21,179 nucleotides of DNA, from assembly GCA_023423605.1 (NCBI GenBank), contig JAFAFF010000164.1, forward strand, positions 1-21,179, in the 5' to 3' direction. The DNA is from Pseudomonadota bacterium. GTDB lineage: Bacteria; Pseudomonadota; Gammaproteobacteria; Xanthomonadales; Xanthomonadaceae. The notes below the pieces were generated by a model. It searched no databases and was not told the DNA's origin. It saw only the letters and a program-made list of their open reading frames with translations. The position numbers and the translations under genes were made by a program. Below are positions 17,468-21,179 of the stretch, one piece after another. The first letter of the stretch is position 1; each line of letters starts with the position of its first letter.

Positions 17468-20266
17468 ATGGATGCACATGTCACGCTGCAGGCCGCCCTG
17501 GCCGGGTTCACGGATGAAAGCCGCCAGCACCGGTTGTCACTGCCCGGTTCGCCGCCGGTAGTGGTGGAGCGCTGGCAGGGCCGTGAGGCACTGTCGGAAG
17601 GCTTCGATTACTGGGTGGACGTTCTGTGCAGCGATGCCGGCCTGCCGTTGCAGGACTGGCTGGCGCAACCGGCGCACCTGCAGACGCAGGATGCGGACGG
17701 CGGTCCGATCCTGCGCAGCGGCCTGGTCAACGAAGCGGAGCTGCTGGGCAGCGATGGCGGCCTGGCGCGCTACCGCGTGCGCCTGGTCGGCTGGAGCTGG
17801 TGGCTGTCGCAGGGCCGGCACAGCCGTATCTTCCAGGATCTCAGCGTGCGCGAGATCGTGGAGGCGGTGTTTGCCGATTATGCGCCGCAGGCCAGTTGGC
17901 GCTGGAGCGAGGAGGTCGGTGACTTCCTGGCGCAGGCACGGCCGCGAGGCTACTGCGTGCAGTACCGCGAAAGCGACATGGACTTCGTGGCCCGGCTGCT
18001 GGCCGAAGAAGGCATCGGCTGGCGCATGGAGTGCGCCGAAGAGGCGCCTGCTGGCCACCGCATGGTGCTGTTCAGCGACAGCAGCCTGCAGGACCGCTAC
18101 GCCGCCGGCAGCGTGCGTTACCACCGCGCCGACGCCACCGAAGCCAGTGACAGCCTGCAGTTGCTGGGCAAGCGCCGCCGGCTGGGCGCCACCCGGCTGA
18201 CACTGCTCAGTTCCAGCTATGCCCGCGTCAGTGCCAGCACCGCGCAGTTGCCGGTGCACGGCGGTGGCGGACAATCGCTGCGCGAGGTCTACGACCCGGT
18301 GGGCGAATATGCTTTTGCCAGCGCCGCCGAGGCCGAACGTCATGCCGGGCTGATGGCGCAGGCGCACGAAGCGCGGTTGTCGCCGTGGGAAGGCGAAGGC
18401 AGCGTGCGTGGGTTCCGGGCCGGTGAATGGTTCGCGGTATCGCAGTGGCCGCATGGCGAAGCCCCCGAGCTGCTGCTCACCGCCATCACCCATGCAGCGG
18501 TCAACAATCTGCCGCTGGATGCACGCAAGGCCGCGCGGGACCTGCTGGGCGAGGTGGATGCGCCGCTGGCGATCGGCACCACGGTCCGGGAGCGTGCCGA
18601 AGCCGTGGGTTACGCCAACCGTTTCGAAGCGGTCGAGCGTGCGCAACCGTGGCGTCCGGTGCTGGACGATGCCACCGGCGCGCTGCTCAACCCGCGTCCC
18701 ACCGCTCCCGGTTACCAGACCGCGCGCGTGGTAGGGCCCGATGCAGGCGTGAGCCCCTCGGGAAGCCAGGAAGTGCATGCCGACGCACAGGGCCGCATCC
18801 GCGTGAAATTCCATTTCCAGGATGGTGGCGGCGAGTCCGTGAGCCAGGACAGCACGTGGCTGCGCGTAGCCCAGCGTTATGCCGGCCCGGGCGTGGGCAG
18901 CCAGTTCCTGCCGCGCATCGGCCAGGAAGTGCTGGTGGGTTTCCTGGGCGGTGATATCGACCGGCCGGTGGTGCTGGGCGCGCTGTACAACGGCCGCGGC
19001 GAAGCCGGTGTGCCGGCCACGCCCGGTGGCCGCAGCGCGGAAACCGATACATCGCTGTATGCCCAGGCCGGCGACGCCACGCCGAGCGCGCAGGCCAACC
19101 TGGCAGGTGGCCATGCCCCGGCATGGCATGCCGCAGGCGGAGGCGAGGACGGCCATCGCCATCCCGGTGCGCTATGGGGCGTGCAATCCCGGGAGTGGGG
19201 AGGCAGCGGACACAACCGGCTGGTCTTCGATGACAGCGACCAGCAGCTGCGCGTGCAGCTGGCCACCACCCAGGCCCACAGCCAGCTCACGCTGGGCCAT
19301 CTGCTGCACCAGGCGGACAACTACCGCGGCAGCTTCCGTGGCGAAGGTTTCGAGCTGCGCAGTGATGCCTGGGGCGCGGTGCGCGGCCAGCGCGGGCTGT
19401 GGCTGAGCAGTTACGGGCATGCCGGCAGCGCCCCGGCCGGCGAGGCCACCCAGCCGGTGGCCCTGCTGAAGCAGCTGCAGACGCTGGGCCGCACGTTTTC
19501 GCAGGCGGCGGGCACGCACGCCACCACGAAACTGGCCGCACATGAAGGCGCCGGACAGGCCAACGCCTCGTTGCTGATCCCGGACCAGGCGCCGCTGCAG
19601 GCACTGCTGACCAGCGCCTCCACGGTGGTGCCGGGCGCCTCCTTCGATGAGGCGCAGCACAGTGCCGGTGAACGCAGTGCTGCCCCCGGCGATGGCAAGG
19701 TGCCGCACAGTGGCGATGCGCTGCTGGGCCTGGCCGCACCGGCAGGCATCGGTCTGGTGGCGGGCCAGGGGCTCAGCTGGAGCGTGGGCGAAACGCTCAC
19801 CCTGGCCAGCGGACGGCACAGCGAAGGTGCCGTGGCCGGGCAGGCGCGGCTGCACAGCGGCCAGAGCATCGGCCTGCTGGCCGCGGCCGTGCAGGGCGGT
19901 GAAAGCCAGGCGCACAGCCTGAGCGTGGTGAGTGGCGAGGGGGAACTGGATCTTCAGGCGCAGAACGATGCGCTGCGGGTGCAGGCGCAGGGCGCGCTGA
20001 AGATGGTCAGTGCCACGGCGGCGCTGGAGCTGGCTGCCGGCAAGACGATCAAGCTGGCCACGGCCGGCGGGGCCAGCATCACCATCGAAGGAGGCAACAT
20101 CAGCATCGCCTGCCCGGGGAGTATTACGGTGCATGCGTCGAAGAAGTCGTTTGTGGGGCCGACTACGCTCAATCGCTCGTTTGTTGCCTGGCCGAAGAGC
20201 GAGTTGAATGCGCCGTGCATGGCACAGGCAGCGGCGACCAATAGTGCTTTCATCAGGGTGGACTGA
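17468..20266 (+). CDS. vgrG: T6SS spike protein VgrG with DUF2345 extension
   Basis: VgrG trimers form the puncturing spike of the T6SS, on which PAAR and effectors ride. The 932-residue protein has the gp27-like part (about 20-400) with classic motifs SRIFQDLSVREIVEAVFADY and CVQYRESDMDFVARLLAEEG, and the gp5-like OB domain (about 430-520) with VHADAQGRIRVKFHFQ, STWLRVAQRYAGPG and FLGGDIDRPVVLGALYN. Near 575 the WGGSGHNRLVFDDS segment leads to the DUF2345 region, and a repetitive beta-helix-like C-terminal part runs at about 745-895. About 40 residues of tail follow, with no recognisable toxin domain. ATG 17468 is supported by AAGGTG at 17458. The last ~130 nt are poorer in GC than the rest of the gene. 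The following DUF4123 gene implies cargo loading onto this VgrG tail. Confidence 0.96.
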   Translation: MDAHVTLQAALAGFTDESRQHRLSLPGSPPVVVERWQGREALSEGFDYWVDVLCSDAGLPLQDWLAQPAHLQTQDADGGPILRSGLVNEAELLGSDGGLARYRVRLVGWSWWLSQGRHSRIFQDLSVREIVEAVFADYAPQASWRWSEEVGDFLAQARPRGYCVQYRESDMDFVARLLAEEGIGWRMECAEEAPAGHRMVLFSDSSLQDRYAAGSVRYHRADATEASDSLQLLGKRRRLGATRLTLLSSSYARVSASTAQLPVHGGGGQSLREVYDPVGEYAFASAAEAERHAGLMAQAHEARLSPWEGEGSVRGFRAGEWFAVSQWPHGEAPELLLTAITHAAVNNLPLDARKAARDLLGEVDAPLAIGTTVRERAEAVGYANRFEAVERAQPWRPVLDDATGALLNPRPTAPGYQTARVVGPDAGVSPSGSQEVHADAQGRIRVKFHFQDGGGESVSQDSTWLRVAQRYAGPGVGSQFLPRIGQEVLVGFLGGDIDRPVVLGALYNGRGEAGVPATPGGRSAETDTSLYAQAGDATPSAQANLAGGHAPAWHAAGGGEDGHRHPGALWGVQSREWGGSGHNRLVFDDSDQQLRVQLATTQAHSQLTLGHLLHQADNYRGSFRGEGFELRSDAWGAVRGQRGLWLSSYGHAGSAPAGEATQPVALLKQLQTLGRTFSQAAGTHATTKLAAHEGAGQANASLLIPDQAPLQALLTSASTVVPGASFDEAQHSAGERSAAPGDGKVPHSGDALLGLAAPAGIGLVAGQGLSWSVGETLTLASGRHSEGAVAGQARLHSGQSIGLLAAAVQGGESQAHSLSVVSGEGELDLQAQNDALRVQAQGALKMVSATAALELAAGKTIKLATAGGASITIEGGNISIACPGSITVHASKKSFVGPTTLNRSFVAWPKSELNAPCMAQAAATNSAFIRVD

Positions 20267-20272
20267 GCCACG

Positions 20273-21169
20273 ATGAAGCCTGGACGTTATTCTGATGCAG
20301 CGGCGTACCAAACGTGGGTGACGTCGCTGCTGGGTGAGACAGACACGCTGTATGCGCTGATTGATCCCTCGCGCTACGAACAGCAGGGTGCATGTGCCGC
20401 TGCGCTTGGCATGGAGCTGGACACCTTCGCAGCGCTGCCGAATCTGTACGAAAAATATGCAGTGTCGATACGGGAAAACGGCCCGCGCGTATTCTCCGCA
20501 GAAAGGGACGACACACGCTGGCAAGCGGTCTTTGGGCAGGCGCACGCGCGGCAGGCGGCAAGCTTCATCATCATGCCCGCACGCGTCGATCCGATCCCCC
20601 ATCTGAAGACCTTGATGCGTCTTCGTCAGCCCGATGGCAGCAACACCCTGTTCCGGTTCCAGGATGTCGTCGTGCTGTCCGCACTGGCAGACGCCTTGGA
20701 CGAGCGGCAGCGTGTGGCGATGTTGGGCGCGGCTTCCCATTGGTTGTCGCTGGACGTGTGCGGGTATCCCCATGCGATTTCCCGGCCCGAGCAGCCGATC
20801 CGCGGTGCGGCGCTGCAACTGACGCAGCAGCAACTCAGCGGACTGGACCGCGCCCTGGCTCCGTTCACCGTCATTTACCAGGCCAACGAGACCGACGCTA
20901 CGCTCCTGCTGGATCTGGACCCATGTGCGCAGTTGCGGCTGGTGAGAGCGCGCATGCAACGTGCCCGACGGCATGGACTGGTGCAGGAAGACGACATTGC
21001 GCTGTATACCGTTCTGAGCCTGCAGCTTCCACGCGACTTCGACCGCAAGGGACCTGTCGCGGATGCCTTGCGGGCGGCGCGCGATAATCAAACCAGTTTC
21101 GGGGCTGAGATTGATCGGGTTCCAGTCCAGCGCTGGCGCGAATGGGATGAGGAACTGGGGTTTGCATGA
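20273..21169 (+). CDS. DUF4123-domain T6SS effector chaperone (Tap/TEC-like)
   Basis: Soluble 298-residue protein. The DUF4123 N-terminal half shows TLYALIDPSRYEQQG (D31 in the conserved LIDP), PNLYEKYAVSIRENGPRVF and the FRFQDVVVLSALADAL signature (from residue 127). Proteins of this family (Tap-1/TEC) bind a specific effector and hand it to the cognate VgrG without being secreted. The C-terminal 100 or so residues are less conserved and probably recognise the cargo. It starts 6 nt after vgrG with only a weak GGGTGG ribosome binding site, consistent with coupled translation. Its stop overlaps an ATG at 21166 by 4 nt. Hand-counted GC for 20281-20640 is about 60%, against about 72% in sampled vgrG lines, suggesting separate ancestry from the core cluster. 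The DUF4123 assignment is strong; the partner is outside the window. Confidence 0.87.
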   Translation: MKPGRYSDAAAYQTWVTSLLGETDTLYALIDPSRYEQQGACAAALGMELDTFAALPNLYEKYAVSIRENGPRVFSAERDDTRWQAVFGQAHARQAASFIIMPARVDPIPHLKTLMRLRQPDGSNTLFRFQDVVVLSALADALDERQRVAMLGAASHWLSLDVCGYPHAISRPEQPIRGAALQLTQQQLSGLDRALAPFTVIYQANETDATLLLDLDPCAQLRLVRARMQRARRHGLVQEDDIALYTVLSLQLPRDFDRKGPVADALRAARDNQTSFGAEIDRVPVQRWREWDEELGFA

Positions 21170-21179
21170 CCGGGGCCGG
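21166..21179 (+). CDS. Start of a downstream gene, probably the cognate effector (partial)
   Basis: An ATG at 21166 overlaps the DUF4123 stop (ATGA) and opens a frame (M-T-G-A) that runs off the window end. Genes directly after a DUF4123 chaperone usually encode the T6SS effector it loads, so this is the likely identity. Only four codons are visible, so neither the gene nor its function can be verified here. Confidence 0.4.

Noticed and set aside
17468..20266. VgrG as an evolved spike with a toxin domain
   Set aside because: After the DUF2345/beta-helix region only about 40 residues remain, with no recognisable enzymatic motif.
19172..21091. 639-residue minus-strand frame crossing vgrG and the DUF4123 gene
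   Set aside because: It spans two well-supported plus-strand genes and their junction, with no motif of its own. It is a GC-driven shadow.

Overview
The window is GC-rich (hand counts of sampled lines run from about 60% to over 70%) with dense, tightly coupled genes. It reads as a chromosome segment of a Xanthomonadaceae-type gammaproteobacterium (Stenotrophomonas / Xanthomonas / Pseudoxanthomonas group). That placement is an inference from protein style and from the core order murJ-ribF-ileS-lspA-ispH, not from a database match.

Region 1 (about 1-6987, + strand) is housekeeping: lipid II flippase MurJ, bifunctional FAD synthesis enzyme RibF, isoleucyl-tRNA synthetase, lipoprotein signal peptidase LspA and the isoprenoid Fe-S reductase IspH. 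ribF/ileS overlap by 4 nt (GTGA) and ileS/lspA by 1 nt (TGATG), so translation is probably coupled. All five are intact with their key motifs.

Region 2 (about 7033-8880) is a boundary. A minus-strand gene encodes an unrecognised single-pass membrane protein with four C-terminal cysteines and has a good sigma-70-like promoter. Divergent from it is a membrane-anchored M15-type peptidoglycan peptidase resembling TagX, the cell-wall hydrolase needed for type VI secretion system (T6SS) assembly in Acinetobacter.

Region 3 (about 8978-21179) is part of a T6SS locus. A + strand run encodes a PAAR spike tip, a two-TM protein with a degenerate ketosynthase (thiolase-fold) domain, TssM, TagF and a secreted OmpA-like protein. 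tssA lies on the minus strand, convergent with the OmpA gene and divergent from vgrG. vgrG is followed by a DUF4123 effector-chaperone gene and by the first codons of another gene, probably the cargo effector, cut off by the window end. Sheath (TssBC), baseplate (TssEFGK), ClpV/TssH, Hcp, TssJ and TssL are not here, so they must lie beyond the right edge or elsewhere.

The most interesting points are the ketosynthase-like pseudoenzyme directly upstream of and coupled to tssM, the TagX-like hydrolase at the cluster edge, and a drop in GC at the 3' end of vgrG that continues through the DUF4123 gene, consistent with an exchangeable cargo module. No tRNA, rRNA, IS element, CRISPR array or obvious frameshift was seen, and no gene-free stretch exceeds 300 nt.
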